From Paenibacillus sp. FSL R5-0912 (GTDB lineage Bacteria > Bacillota > Bacilli > Paenibacillales > Paenibacillaceae), in contig NZ_CP009282.1 of NCBI RefSeq assembly GCF_000758605.1, positions 2,294,001-2,358,000 on the forward strand: a stretch of 64,000 bases of DNA, read 5' to 3'. Position numbers and translations under genes: made by a program. Position 1 is the first letter of the stretch. Every line of letters starts with the position of its first letter. The notes beneath the pieces were generated by a model. The model was given only the letters and a program-made list of their open reading frames with translations, was not told the DNA's origin and did not search any database. This document shows, piece by piece, positions 50,781 through 61,016 of the stretch.

Positions 50781-53700
50781 ATGGAATTTGCTTTACGGAT
50801 AAAAAAGGCTTTTGCAATCTTGATGGTTATCGCTCTTGTATGCTCTGGCCTGGGCATAAACCTGCCCAGAGTCAGCGCAGAAACGACAAAGGTTGTGCTG
50901 GTTGGTGACCTGCAGAGTAAGTTCACGGGGCTGGATTCCGCTGAACCGAAAGATTGGAACGAGAAGTCTACAGTAACCCAAATGACTTACAGGGGGGAGG
51001 GGCTGTACACCTTCACCGGCATGCTGCCGCAGGGAACCTATCACTACAAAGTTGCCCTCAACGATGCCTGGACGGAGAACTACGGGTATGGCAGCTACAC
51101 TAATCCAGCCGGGACGGAGGCGGGCGGCAACATTCAGATTACTTTAAGCGAGGATACAAGTGTAACCTTTTATTATAATGACATTACCAAAGCGATTGCA
51201 GATTCCACGTATTATTCACCGGTGCCTGCGGACCGTTTACCCCGGGTGACCGGCAGTCTGCAGACTGTGCTTGGAGACGAGCAGAATGATTCCCCGGCAG
51301 ATGCCCGAACGCTGCTAACCGATCCGGACTTCAACGGGATCTATGAGCATACGGCCATGCTGCCCGCTGGTGATTATACCTACCAGATTTATCTCCCGGG
51401 AGCTGCACCTTCGGATGGAGTCGCCTATCCGGACACCGCGCAGGAGCTTAAGCTTCCCTCCGGGCTGCCGGTAACTTTCAAATACAATGCGCAGGACAAC
51501 AGTGTCTCTGCCCATTACACGGTTCCTTCTGAACCGGGTACGGCCGTGCCTGTTCCAGCGGGACATATAAGAGTGCATTACCACCGTGCTGCCGGTGATT
51601 ATTCCGGCCAGGCATTATGGACATGGGGCGATGTTGTATCGCCGTCCGTGAATTGGCCAAAAGATGCCGTTCCTTTCCCTGATGGACAAACCGATGCCTA
51701 CGGCGCTTATGTCGATCTGCCTGTGAAGGATGTGGCGAAGACGATCTCGTTCCTCGTGGTAAACCGGACTACCGGGGTTAAGGAAATGGAGGACGGGGAC
51801 AAAACTTTTAACATCAGTACTCCGCAGACCAATGAGATCTGGATCACGGAAGGCTCGAATAAAGTAACCCCTTATGAACCGGTGGAGCTTCCGGCGAATA
51901 CAGTGCGGATTCACTACATGCGGGCCGACAACAATCAGAGCCAGTACGGCCTCTGGCTGTGGGATGATGTGGTGACGCCGTCTGATGTGTGGCCACGGGG
52001 CGCAACTCCTTTTGTACCGGAGAACCGGGATTCCTTCGGAGCCTATGCGGATATTCCGCTGAAGGAGAATGCCAAGACTATCAGTTTCATTGTTATGAAG
52101 CCTACAAACGGAGACAAAGACGGACCGGCGGGCAATGAGAACAAAAGCTTCGCTTTTCTGGACCGTTACAATCAGCTGTGGGTGAAGGAAAATGACCCGA
52201 ATGTTTATACTTCACCTTTTGGCGAGACACCGGTCGGGCTGTTATCCGCGGATATATTGTCCGCAAGCAAACTATGGCTAGGGTTCACATTAACGGACGG
52301 ACTTACGGCGGATGCACTAAAAACAGCCATTTCCATAAAGGATTCGGAAGGAGCCTCTGTTTCTGTTACAGGTGTGGCGGTTACCGGCACAACTTCGGTT
52401 GAAGTGACTACCGGTGCATTTGATCTGAAGAAAATCCCGCTGAGTGTAACGTATGCAGGTAAAACTGTATCCGCTTCCAGCGGATGGAGAATGATGGATG
52501 AGCTGTACAATTACACAGGTGACGATCTCGGAGCCACATACCATAAGGCCAGCAAGTCGGCAACTCTGAAGCTATGGGCGCCGAAAGCGAGCTCAGTGAC
52601 TGCGGTTGTCTATGATAAAGCTGACGCTCATCTCACTGTAGGCCGCGCCGGGCTGACTCTGGGGGATAAAGGAGTCTGGACGGCGGAGCTGACTCCGGCT
52701 GATCTGACCGGTGCACCCGGCGCAGAGGATGTCAGGGACTTCTACTACCAGTATGAAGTGACCAATGAGGGAGTAACTAAGCAGGTGCTTGATCCTTATG
52801 CCAAATCCATGGCTGTATTCACCGTGAATACGGCAGGAGAAGCGGGCCCAGGCGGTGATACGGTGGGCAAGGCAGCCATTGTGGATTTAAGCGCTACGAA
52901 TCCCGAGGGCTTCCAGGCTGCAGACATTGCCGGCTATGAGGACCGTGAAGACGCCATTATCTATGAGGCGCATATCAGGGATTTCACCTCCGATCCGGCA
53001 ATCCAGTCGAGTCTCGGCGGGGAACGCTGGGGGTCTTATGCGGCTTTTGAGTCGAAGCTGGATTATATCAAATCCCTGGGTGTCACCCACATTCAGCTGC
53101 TTCCGGTGATGGCCTGGTATTACGGGGACGAAACCGGGATGGAAGACAGGGAGCTGGACTATTCAGCTCAAGGCAATGAGTATAACTGGGGTTATGATCC
53201 GCACAGCTATTTCTCTCCGGACGGGGCGTATTCCCGCAATCCGGCAGATCCGGAAGAGCGGATTAAAGAGCTGAAAGGCTTGATCGATGCGGTGCATGAA
53301 GCCGGGATGGGCGTCATTCTTGATGTTGTGTACACCCATATGGCCAAAAAAGAATTTCTGAATGACATCGTGCCTAATTATTATGCCTTCCAGGACCCGG
53401 CCGGGAACTTCATCGGCGGCTTCGGCAACAATCTGGCAACCAGCCATAAGATGGCCGAGAAGCTGATGGTCGATTCCGTGAAATACTGGTTCCAGGAGTA
53501 CAAAATCGACGGGATGCGCTGGGATATGATGGGCGATGCCACGGCAGATGCGGTACAGGCTGCTTATGACGCAGCGGCTGCCATTAATCCCAAGGCCCTG
53601 TTCATCGGGGAGGGCTGGATTACCTTCGGGGGTGAGGCTTCGGATCCATCCCTCAAAGGCAAGGCTGCTGATCAGAAATGGATGGATAAGACGGACAGTG

Positions 53701-56700
53701 TCGGCGTGTTCTCTGATGAGTTCCGCAATGAGCTGAAATCCGGGTACGGCTCCGAAGGAGATCCGAGGTTCATTACGGGCGGAGCGCGCCCCTTGACGAC
53801 GATCCTGAACAATATCAAAGCGCAGCCTTCCAATATTCCGGCAGATGATCCGGGAGATATCGTTCAATACATTGAAGCCCATGATAATCTGACGCTCCAT
53901 GATGTCATTGCCCTGGCCCTTCACAAGAATCCGCAGAATCCGGCGAACGAGCTGGAGATTCAGAAACGGATCAGACTCGGAAACATGCTGCTGCTGACTT
54001 CGCAGGGAACCGCATTCCTGCAGGCAGGTCAGGAGTACGGGCGTACCAAGCAATGGATGGCTGCGGGGGCACCCGAGCAGAAATATACGGAAGTCCGCGA
54101 TGCGGCTGATCAGTCTGTCAGTTATTTCATCAACGATTCATACGATTCTTCGGATGCGGTCAATGCCTTCGACTGGTCCGCAGCAACGGATGAAGTGAAC
54201 TTTTCGGTGCAGAATGCGACCAGAGAATATACGGCCGGGCTGATTAAGCTCAGAAAGTCTACCAACGCTTTCCGGCTGGGCGACATCAGTCTTGTGAATT
54301 CCAATGTCAAGCTTATTGAGTCACCTGAAATGCAGAAGGATGATCTGGTGATCGGTTATTCAAGCAAGGCAACGGATGGAACCGGGATCTATTATGTCTT
54401 CATGAACGGTGACAGCAAGACAAGAGTTCTTACTTTGCCGGAGAACTTGAGTAACGGTACTGTGCTTGCCGATAATGACGAAGCCGGGACCGAAGCTATT
54501 TCTGCTGCGGACCAGAGCGGATTCAGCCTGACTGCGGATTCGATCACTCTCGACCCGCTCACATCTGTAATTATCCGCAAGGATGCAGCCGCAGCAGTAG
54601 TGTCTCTGCTGGAGACGGACCAGTCCAGCTATACGCTGAAGGAGGGGGCCACGCATCAGACTGTGGTCACGGCGAAATATGCGGACGGCACTTCAAGCAA
54701 AGTGACCGCCAGGGCGCTGTATGTATCCGATAAACCGGAAGTAGCCACAGTGACAAGCAAAGGGCTGGTGAAGGGGATTATGGCTGGAACAGCGATCCTT
54801 ACCATTACCTATGGCGGCGTGTCCGCGAATGTGACCGTAGAAGTAACCAGCCCGCCGGTGGAAACCAAACGGTATGTGCAGTTCACTTACACCCGGGAAG
54901 ACAGGATTTATAAGGATTGGAGTGTATGGCTGTGGTATACCGGGGCAACAGACGGTGAGGTGAAGCTCCCCGAGCCCGCAGGAGATTCAGCAAGCTCGAC
55001 GGTTCTGATTGAAGTAGGCAAAGACGCAACCCAGGTGGGCTTTGTGCTCATAAAAGGTCTGGACTGGTCTGGCAACAAACAGGATATAGCGGATGACCGC
55101 TATATTGTTCTGACTCCCGGCGAGGCCTTTACCAAAGTCCGTGTAACCAGCATGGTCAAAGAGCTTGAAATCACCCCGGGCATCAGCGGTCCGCTGATGC
55201 AGGATGAAGCCATAACCTTCCTGTACCGTGATGACGAGCTGTTCCGCGGCGGCGATGTGTCTGCGATAACAGACATTAAAGTGAAGGTGAACGGCAAAGA
55301 ATATCCGATGGAGTATGATCCGGCCAAGGAATGGTTCAGCTACCGGCTGAGCGGTCTGGAGGAAGGCATTTATAAGTATACCTTCATCGTAACCAAGGAC
55401 GGAGTGACCCGCGAGTTCACCGACCCGCACAACACGGTGGGCGGGGAATCTTCCCTGTACTATCACAAGCCGGAAGTTAATATTACAGCAGAGGTCAATC
55501 CGCGGGCTGTAACCTCCAATGAGAATGCTGTGCTAACGGTCAAGGCTGTTGCGGCAGAGGAAGTGTCTTATAAGGAGGCTTATCTGGACCTTACTGCACT
55601 AGGTGGACCAGCCAAGGTCAAATTTGATACAGAGCTTATGCAGCAGACTATAGCGGTGAAGGATGAGGTACCGGCAGGTATCAAGAGCATTCCAATTGTC
55701 CTTGTGGACCAGTATGGCAATCTGCACAGACAGTCTGCTGAAATCGAGGTGAAAGCCAGAACCTACAGCGGTTCCAAGCTTGATTTCGACTGGGACGAAG
55801 CACGGATCTATTTCGCACTGACCGACCGCTTCAAGGACGGTGACCCTGACAACAATGAGAATGTGGACAAGGCACATCTTGAAGCCTATCATGGCGGCGA
55901 TTTCAGGGGAATGATCGACAATCTCGATTATCTGCAGGAGCTGGGCATCAACACGCTCTGGATTACGCCGGTTGTAGATAATATTGATTTCAACCAGGGT
56001 GTCAGCTTCGGCGGCAAGCAATATGCTTATCACGGGTATTGGGCCAAAGACTTCACCAAGCTTGATGAGCACCTTGGAGACATGCAAACCTTCAAGGAAC
56101 TAATTGAGAAGGCGCATGACAAGGGCATCAAGATTATGGTTGATGTAGTGCTTAACCATGCGGGCTACGGGCTGAAGGCAGATGACGACAATCCGGAGGT
56201 AACCGCTGAGGATAAGGCGCGTTTTGCAGGAATGCTGCGTACAGACGGCGTTCAAGCCGATACGGATGTCATCAAAGGCGAGCTCAGCGCCCTGCCGGAC
56301 TTCAAGACGGAGGATCCTGCGGTACGTGAACAGATCATTGCCTGGCAGACAGGCTGGCTGGATAATGCCCGGACCGAGCGGGGAGATACAATCGACTATT
56401 TCCGCGTTGATACGGTCAAGCATGTGGAGGGCACAACCTGGAAAGCATTTAAAAATGCGCTGACGGCAATAGATCCGGGCTTCAAAATGGTTGGCGAATA
56501 CTTCGGCGGAACCGCCGATAATGATGGCGGCATGCTGCAAAGCGGGCAAATGGACGGTTTGCTTGATTTTAGCTTTAATGATCAGGCCAAGCTGTTCGCA
56601 GAGGGTACCATTAATGCTGTGGATGCTTATCTGCAGGAGCGCGAAGCGAAGATCAGCAATACCGGGGTAATGGCACAATTCCTCAGTAGCCATGATGAGG

Positions 56701-58481
56701 ATGGCTTCTTGTCAAATTACGTTGACGGTGACAAAGGTAAGCTCAAGATCGCAGCTGCGCTGCAGATCACGGCCAAGGGCCAGCCGGTAATCTACTACGG
56801 CGAAGAGTTGGGCCGGTCTGGGAAAAATGCCGGAGATATGGCAAGCGGCGAGTTCAGCGAGAACCGGGGCGATATGCCTTGGGAACAGCTCACTGCAGAG
56901 CAGGGACTTCATGATCATTATCAGAAGCTGCTGAACATTAGGGCCGAATATTCGCAGCTATATGCCAAAGGTATCCGCACCAAGCTTGCGGGCTCCGATG
57001 ATCTGGGATATCTGGCCTTCAACAAGCAATACGGGAACGACAACGTGGTTACGGTAATCAACACGAAGAAGGAAGGTGTAAGTGCAGAAATTCCCGTTCC
57101 GTTTGCGGCATTGTCTACTGTAAGAGATGAGTATAGCGGCAAGCTGTACACGGTATCGGCTGCCCGGAAAGTAACGGTTGATCTACCGGGAAGAGATGAG
57201 GGCGGAACGGTGATTCTGGCGGCGGAGCCGGTTGTGGTACCCCCAACACCAACACCAACACCAACACCAACACCAACACCAACAGCGGAACCAACGCCAG
57301 CGGTAGAATCCGAAGCTATATCGGTTGTAAAGCCAACACCAACGGTAACGCCAGCTCCAACGGCGGTTCCGGCAGGTACACAGATTATAAGTGAGTCGGA
57401 TCTTCGGAATGGCAAGGAGGGCAGAGTAGAGCTCAGTCTGGGACAGAGAAATACTTCGTTGCTGCTGCCGGTCCAGGCGGCTAAGCTGCTGGGGAATAAC
57501 GGGCTGGTTATTCACTCGGAGGGGCTGTCCGTTACAATCCCGAATGCTGTGCTGGCTGATATTGGGGCCATGGTTACAGGTGCGGATGCAGAAAGTTCAC
57601 ATATCCTGATGGAGCTGAGTCCGCTTAGCGAAGCTGCAGCGCAGGATGCAGTCAAGAGATTCAGTAAGGAGAACACGGCTGCAACTGCTGTATCCGGGGT
57701 ATACGACCTTAAACTGCAGATTATCAAAAAAGACGGGACCAGCCTAACTGTTACAACGTTCAGGCAGCCGGTTACTTTGACACTTAAGCTTCAGGGCAAC
57801 CCGGTTAAGGATTGGACAGGTGTGTTCTATCTGGGAGATAACGGTGAGCTGAAGTATATTGGGGGCGAAGCGCAAGCGGATGGTTCACTTACTGCTGCAG
57901 TTACACATTTCAGCAAATATGCAGCACTTCAGATAAATACAGTGTTCAAGGATGTGCCGGATACCCACTGGGCTTCTGCTGCCATTAAATCACTTGCAGC
58001 CAAACAGGTGGCAACAGGGGTATCGGCTGCTGAATTTGAACCTGCAAGAAAGGTGACGCGTGCGGAGTTTACAGCATTGCTGATGCGTACACTCGGACAG
58101 TCAGGGGAAGGGGGAGCGATATTCGCTGATGTCCGGGCAGATGCCTGGTACTCCTCTTATGTAGCCGCTGCCGTCAAATCAGGCATTGTTAACGGGCGCA
58201 GCAGGACTGTCTTTGCCCCGGATGCTACTATCAGCCGTGAGGAAATGGCGGTGATGATTATCCGCGCTCTGGAATTCAAACAAGGCAAGCTCCTGGCTTC
58301 CTCAACAGGCCCGGCCTTATTCGCGGATGCCTCCAGTATCAGTGCATGGGCAAGTGCTTATGTGAAAGCTGCCGTAGAGCTGGAACTGGTAGAGGGCAGA
58401 GACCATCATCTCTTTGCGCCGCAAGGACCGTTGACCCGTGCAGAGAGTGCGCAGGTGATTTACAAGCTGCTCGGCAAATAG
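50781..58481 (+). CDS. pulA: Cell-surface amylopullulanase with two GH13 catalytic domains
   Basis: A 2566-residue secreted enzyme. ATG 50781 starts a signal peptide (ending near SAE, residue 34); upstream in-frame starts lack one. Approximate domain order: two X25-type modules (35-247), two CBM41 starch-binding modules (261-480), an Ig-like domain (485-567), CBM48 (581-679), and a type I pullulanase GH13 (722-1260; YNWGYDP, D915, E944, D1035). These are followed by Big_2 (1273-1357), a third CBM41-like module (1363-1457), Ig-like spacers, and an alpha-amylase GH13 (1667-2150; D1877, E1906, D1972). A Pro-Thr linker (2154-2202), an unassigned domain, and three SLH repeats (2389-2566) end it. 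It would debranch and cut starch while bound to the S-layer or wall. Both active sites look intact. Confidence 0.95.
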   Translation: MEFALRIKKAFAILMVIALVCSGLGINLPRVSAETTKVVLVGDLQSKFTGLDSAEPKDWNEKSTVTQMTYRGEGLYTFTGMLPQGTYHYKVALNDAWTENYGYGSYTNPAGTEAGGNIQITLSEDTSVTFYYNDITKAIADSTYYSPVPADRLPRVTGSLQTVLGDEQNDSPADARTLLTDPDFNGIYEHTAMLPAGDYTYQIYLPGAAPSDGVAYPDTAQELKLPSGLPVTFKYNAQDNSVSAHYTVPSEPGTAVPVPAGHIRVHYHRAAGDYSGQALWTWGDVVSPSVNWPKDAVPFPDGQTDAYGAYVDLPVKDVAKTISFLVVNRTTGVKEMEDGDKTFNISTPQTNEIWITEGSNKVTPYEPVELPANTVRIHYMRADNNQSQYGLWLWDDVVTPSDVWPRGATPFVPENRDSFGAYADIPLKENAKTISFIVMKPTNGDKDGPAGNENKSFAFLDRYNQLWVKENDPNVYTSPFGETPVGLLSADILSASKLWLGFTLTDGLTADALKTAISIKDSEGASVSVTGVAVTGTTSVEVTTGAFDLKKIPLSVTYAGKTVSASSGWRMMDELYNYTGDDLGATYHKASKSATLKLWAPKASSVTAVVYDKADAHLTVGRAGLTLGDKGVWTAELTPADLTGAPGAEDVRDFYYQYEVTNEGVTKQVLDPYAKSMAVFTVNTAGEAGPGGDTVGKAAIVDLSATNPEGFQAADIAGYEDREDAIIYEAHIRDFTSDPAIQSSLGGERWGSYAAFESKLDYIKSLGVTHIQLLPVMAWYYGDETGMEDRELDYSAQGNEYNWGYDPHSYFSPDGAYSRNPADPEERIKELKGLIDAVHEAGMGVILDVVYTHMAKKEFLNDIVPNYYAFQDPAGNFIGGFGNNLATSHKMAEKLMVDSVKYWFQEYKIDGMRWDMMGDATADAVQAAYDAAAAINPKALFIGEGWITFGGEASDPSLKGKAADQKWMDKTDSVGVFSDEFRNELKSGYGSEGDPRFITGGARPLTTILNNIKAQPSNIPADDPGDIVQYIEAHDNLTLHDVIALALHKNPQNPANELEIQKRIRLGNMLLLTSQGTAFLQAGQEYGRTKQWMAAGAPEQKYTEVRDAADQSVSYFINDSYDSSDAVNAFDWSAATDEVNFSVQNATREYTAGLIKLRKSTNAFRLGDISLVNSNVKLIESPEMQKDDLVIGYSSKATDGTGIYYVFMNGDSKTRVLTLPENLSNGTVLADNDEAGTEAISAADQSGFSLTADSITLDPLTSVIIRKDAAAAVVSLLETDQSSYTLKEGATHQTVVTAKYADGTSSKVTARALYVSDKPEVATVTSKGLVKGIMAGTAILTITYGGVSANVTVEVTSPPVETKRYVQFTYTREDRIYKDWSVWLWYTGATDGEVKLPEPAGDSASSTVLIEVGKDATQVGFVLIKGLDWSGNKQDIADDRYIVLTPGEAFTKVRVTSMVKELEITPGISGPLMQDEAITFLYRDDELFRGGDVSAITDIKVKVNGKEYPMEYDPAKEWFSYRLSGLEEGIYKYTFIVTKDGVTREFTDPHNTVGGESSLYYHKPEVNITAEVNPRAVTSNENAVLTVKAVAAEEVSYKEAYLDLTALGGPAKVKFDTELMQQTIAVKDEVPAGIKSIPIVLVDQYGNLHRQSAEIEVKARTYSGSKLDFDWDEARIYFALTDRFKDGDPDNNENVDKAHLEAYHGGDFRGMIDNLDYLQELGINTLWITPVVDNIDFNQGVSFGGKQYAYHGYWAKDFTKLDEHLGDMQTFKELIEKAHDKGIKIMVDVVLNHAGYGLKADDDNPEVTAEDKARFAGMLRTDGVQADTDVIKGELSALPDFKTEDPAVREQIIAWQTGWLDNARTERGDTIDYFRVDTVKHVEGTTWKAFKNALTAIDPGFKMVGEYFGGTADNDGGMLQSGQMDGLLDFSFNDQAKLFAEGTINAVDAYLQEREAKISNTGVMAQFLSSHDEDGFLSNYVDGDKGKLKIAAALQITAKGQPVIYYGEELGRSGKNAGDMASGEFSENRGDMPWEQLTAEQGLHDHYQKLLNIRAEYSQLYAKGIRTKLAGSDDLGYLAFNKQYGNDNVVTVINTKKEGVSAEIPVPFAALSTVRDEYSGKLYTVSAARKVTVDLPGRDEGGTVILAAEPVVVPPTPTPTPTPTPTPTAEPTPAVESEAISVVKPTPTVTPAPTAVPAGTQIISESDLRNGKEGRVELSLGQRNTSLLLPVQAAKLLGNNGLVIHSEGLSVTIPNAVLADIGAMVTGADAESSHILMELSPLSEAAAQDAVKRFSKENTAATAVSGVYDLKLQIIKKDGTSLTVTTFRQPVTLTLKLQGNPVKDWTGVFYLGDNGELKYIGGEAQADGSLTAAVTHFSKYAALQINTVFKDVPDTHWASAAIKSLAAKQVATGVSAAEFEPARKVTRAEFTALLMRTLGQSGEGGAIFADVRADAWYSSYVAAAVKSGIVNGRSRTVFAPDATISREEMAVMIIRALEFKQGKLLASSTGPALFADASSISAWASAYVKAAVELELVEGRDHHLFAPQGPLTRAESAQVIYKLLGK
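57243..57287 (+). repeat. Hexanucleotide microsatellite encoding the Pro-Thr linker
   Basis: About seven tandem copies of CCAACA encode a (Pro-Thr) run in the amylopullulanase linker. A second, less regular Pro/Thr-rich stretch follows at 57333-57368. Slippage would change linker length in steps of two residues without breaking the frame. Confidence 0.8.
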
Positions 58482-58510
58482 CGCGCGACGAATCAAATCA
58501 GAACGTAAAC

Positions 58511-58551
58511 AGGGTATTCCGCAGGCCATAACGGCTGCGGAATACCCTGTT
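58511..58551. terminator. Bidirectional terminator between the amylopullulanase and GH13_20 genes
   Basis: AGGGTATTCCGCAG (58511-58524) pairs perfectly with CTGCGGAATACCCT (58535-58548), followed by GTTTGC. It lies between convergent genes. Confidence 0.8.
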
Positions 58552-58604
58552 TGCTATGCCTGGAATATAACTCAATCCAATGAATGGAGCTTCTGAGAGG
58601 GTGG

Positions 58605-60353
58605 CTAGACCATATTAGCTTGCAGTACTGCATAACCGTAAGCCGGGAGCTTGAGCGACAGCTTGCCGCGTTCCGCGCGGAGCGGTTCGCCGGTGAACAG
58701 GTTCTCCCAGGAGCGTTCCTGTACGTCTACCCGGAAGGTCTGTGCGGTCTCTTCCGTATTGATCAGCACGAGAATAAGATCATCGCCCAGGCTACGTTCA
58801 TAAGCCAGCTTGGTACCCCCGGGACCGGCTTCCAGGAACGTGAAGCTTCCTGTGCGCAGTGCCGGATGGCTGCTGCGGATCTCGATCAGCTTGCGGTAAT
58901 AATTGAACAGGCCGCGGTCCTGCATCGCCGGATTCCACTCCATGCACTTGCGGCAGTCCGGGTCGCCATCACCATCCATGCCGATCTCATCTCCGTAATA
59001 AATGCAGGGGGTGCCCATGAATGTGAACTGGAACAGCGCAGCCAGCTTCAGCTTATTCTTGTCCCCGTCCGCGAGCGTCAGCAAACGCGGGGTGTCGTGG
59101 CTGTCCAGCAGGTTGAAGGCAACCTCGCTGGCCTGCAGCGGGTAACGCGACAGCTGTTTGCCGATGGAGTTGGCGAAGCCTTCCGCATCGAGTTTGCCAT
59201 ACACGAAGAAGTCGAGCACCGCATCCGTGAACGGGTAGTTCATCACTGCATCGAACTTGTCTCCTTCCAGCCAAGGTGCGGATTCATGCCAGATCTCACC
59301 GAGAATATAAGCCTCGGGATTCGCACGCTTCACCACCTTGCGGAAGTCGCGCCAGAATTCATGATCGACCTCGTTGGCCACATCCAGGCGCCAGCCGTCG
59401 ATGCCGACCTCACGGATCCAATATTCAGCGACTTTCAGCAAATATTCCTTAACCTCAGGATTCTCAGTATTCAGCTTCGGCATCAGCGGCTCAAAGGCAA
59501 AAGCGTCATAATTCGGAATGTTATCCACGACCTGAAGCGGGAACTCACGGACATGGAACCAGTCTTTATAAGCAGAGGCTTCGCCCTTCTCCAGCACATC
59601 CACGAACGGGGCGAAGGTACGTCCAGCATGATTGAATACAGCGTCAAGCAGGACACGGATACCGCGTTCATGGCAGGCGTCGACGAGCCTTTTCAGCGTC
59701 TCCACATCACCGAAATGGGGATCGACCTGCATATAGTCTTCCGTATCATATTTATGGTTGGTGGTGGCTGTGAAGACCGGAGTGAAATAGATGCCCGTGA
59801 TACCCAGCTCAGTAAGATGATCCAGATGGTCAATGACCCCCTGCAGATCACCGCCGAAGAAGTTATCAGGCTTAGGTGTGCCGCCCCATGGCTGTACATT
59901 GTCCGGATTCAGACTGGAATCGCCGTTCGCGAAACGTTCCGGGAAGATCTGATAGAAGACAGCATCCTTCACCCACGCCGGTGGAATGAACACGTCACCG
60001 CGGTTGATATAAGGGAATTCAAACAGCCGGTTTGGATTGGCGGGACGTTCGGTTTGGAAATCGCTTTCGGTCATCCAGATGCGCTCATGGCCCTTTTGCA
60101 GCAGAAAGCCGTACTTCAAACGGCGGTAAAGGGGGACGGACTCGCACTCCCAGTAATCGAACATCGCATCCGAAGTGAAAAGAGTCATAGGAATCAACTC
60201 CTTGGTGTTGTCCCAGGCGTACTTGTCTCCGGCCCAGGCGAACACCTCGGTCAAATCCCCCTTCTTGGCACGCAGACGCAGGTGGATCGTTTCATGATCG
60301 TAGGCATAAGACCAATTGAGGCGCGGACGATGATACACAGCTTCTAACAACAT
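58605..60353 (-). CDS. Cyclomaltodextrinase/neopullulanase/maltogenic amylase, GH13_20
   Basis: A 582-residue cytoplasmic enzyme hydrolysing imported cyclodextrins, pullulan fragments and maltodextrins, mainly to maltose. An N-terminal CBM34-type domain (about 1-125) is typical of the subfamily and mediates dimerisation. The subfamily marker MPKLN occurs at 291-295. Catalytic residues are D324 in DGWRLDVANEVD, E353 in LGEIWH and D420 in LDSHDTPR. It has no signal peptide. TAGGAGG precedes ATG 60353. It is divergent from malE, and the shared region contains LacI-type operators, so both are probably induced together by maltodextrins. Confidence 0.95.
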   Translation of the reverse strand: MLLEAVYHRPRLNWSYAYDHETIHLRLRAKKGDLTEVFAWAGDKYAWDNTKELIPMTLFTSDAMFDYWECESVPLYRRLKYGFLLQKGHERIWMTESDFQTERPANPNRLFEFPYINRGDVFIPPAWVKDAVFYQIFPERFANGDSSLNPDNVQPWGGTPKPDNFFGGDLQGVIDHLDHLTELGITGIYFTPVFTATTNHKYDTEDYMQVDPHFGDVETLKRLVDACHERGIRVLLDAVFNHAGRTFAPFVDVLEKGEASAYKDWFHVREFPLQVVDNIPNYDAFAFEPLMPKLNTENPEVKEYLLKVAEYWIREVGIDGWRLDVANEVDHEFWRDFRKVVKRANPEAYILGEIWHESAPWLEGDKFDAVMNYPFTDAVLDFFVYGKLDAEGFANSIGKQLSRYPLQASEVAFNLLDSHDTPRLLTLADGDKNKLKLAALFQFTFMGTPCIYYGDEIGMDGDGDPDCRKCMEWNPAMQDRGLFNYYRKLIEIRSSHPALRTGSFTFLEAGPGGTKLAYERSLGDDLILVLINTEETAQTFRVDVQERSWENLFTGEPLRAERGKLSLKLPAYGYAVLQANMV

Positions 60354-60627
60354 ACTAATTCCTCCTAAGGTTTAGTGAACCAAACACCCCTGAATGACAC
60401 CGGGCAAACCAGCGCTGGCTCCGGAAGCAAGCGTTTTTCAAACACAGCTCTATATCTGGCAAGTGCATGATTGCACAGCAACTGTGCCACAATCGCACGA
60501 ATCATGCAGATTCTGCGCAGACCAAACAGGCACAACCGGCGCCGGGTAGCTTGTCCGAGGTTGTACCCAATTGAAGTAACATTGCCTTTGAATTATGTGA
60601 AGAACAGGGGCGTTCTTAATGTTTTGG

Positions 60628-60656
60628 ATTATAGCATGGAATAAATTGAGGTTCAA
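60628..60656 (-). promoter_or_regulatory. Promoter of the GH13_20 gene
   Basis: On the minus strand -35 TTGAAC (60656-60651), 17-base spacer, -10 TATAAT (60633-60628). The transcript would have a leader of about 265 bases, in which I recognise no riboswitch or T-box motif. Confidence 0.7.
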
Positions 60657-60657
60657 T

Positions 60658-60679
60658 ACGTTTGTACAAACATTTGCAC
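60658..60679. promoter_or_regulatory. Double LacI-type operator upstream of the GH13_20 promoter
   Basis: ACGTTTGTAC (60658-60667) overlaps GTACAAACATTTGCAC (60664-60679). The two half-overlapping palindromes lie immediately upstream of the -35 box of the GH13_20 gene. Confidence 0.55.
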
Positions 60680-60889
60680 AAATGCCGTTAGGGAGGAAAC
60701 CGATTTCCAAAGCTTGGAAAATGAGATTATCTGGTAATAAAATTGCACAATTCGCTAAAATACAACAAAAAATGCGGATTTTAAATTTTTATCAAATGAT
60801 AAACAGAGATATTTAAAGAAATTCTGTGAAATTGAAAGAAAATAATTGATTATGTGTATAAAATGATTGAATTTGCTTAAATACACTCT

Positions 60890-60928
60890 GTGCAAACGTT
60901 TTAACAATCTTGCCCGCTGATGTATTAT
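60890..60928 (+). promoter_or_regulatory. malE promoter with overlapping operator
   Basis: Operator GTGCAAACGTTTTAAC (60890-60905) overlaps the -35 TTAACA (60901-60906). A 16-base spacer leads to -10 TATTAT (60923-60928). A repressor bound here would exclude polymerase. Confidence 0.6.
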
Positions 60929-61016
60929 GAATTCAGGAATGAAGCGCTTTCTAAAACTTGGCGGAGCACATAAGGAAGGGTCAATTTGCAAAACATGAAT
61001 TTTTTTTGAGTCTTCT

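Noticed and set aside
58584..60347. 587-codon open frame on the plus strand, opposite the GH13_20 gene
   Set aside because: It is entirely antisense to a complete GH13_20 enzyme with all catalytic motifs. It shows no recognisable domain and no ribosome binding site, so it is a codon-bias shadow.
60354..60620. Leader of the GH13_20 gene considered as a T-box or riboswitch
   Set aside because: No T-box sequence (AGGGTGGNACCGCG type), no terminator/antiterminator pair and no known aptamer core could be found.
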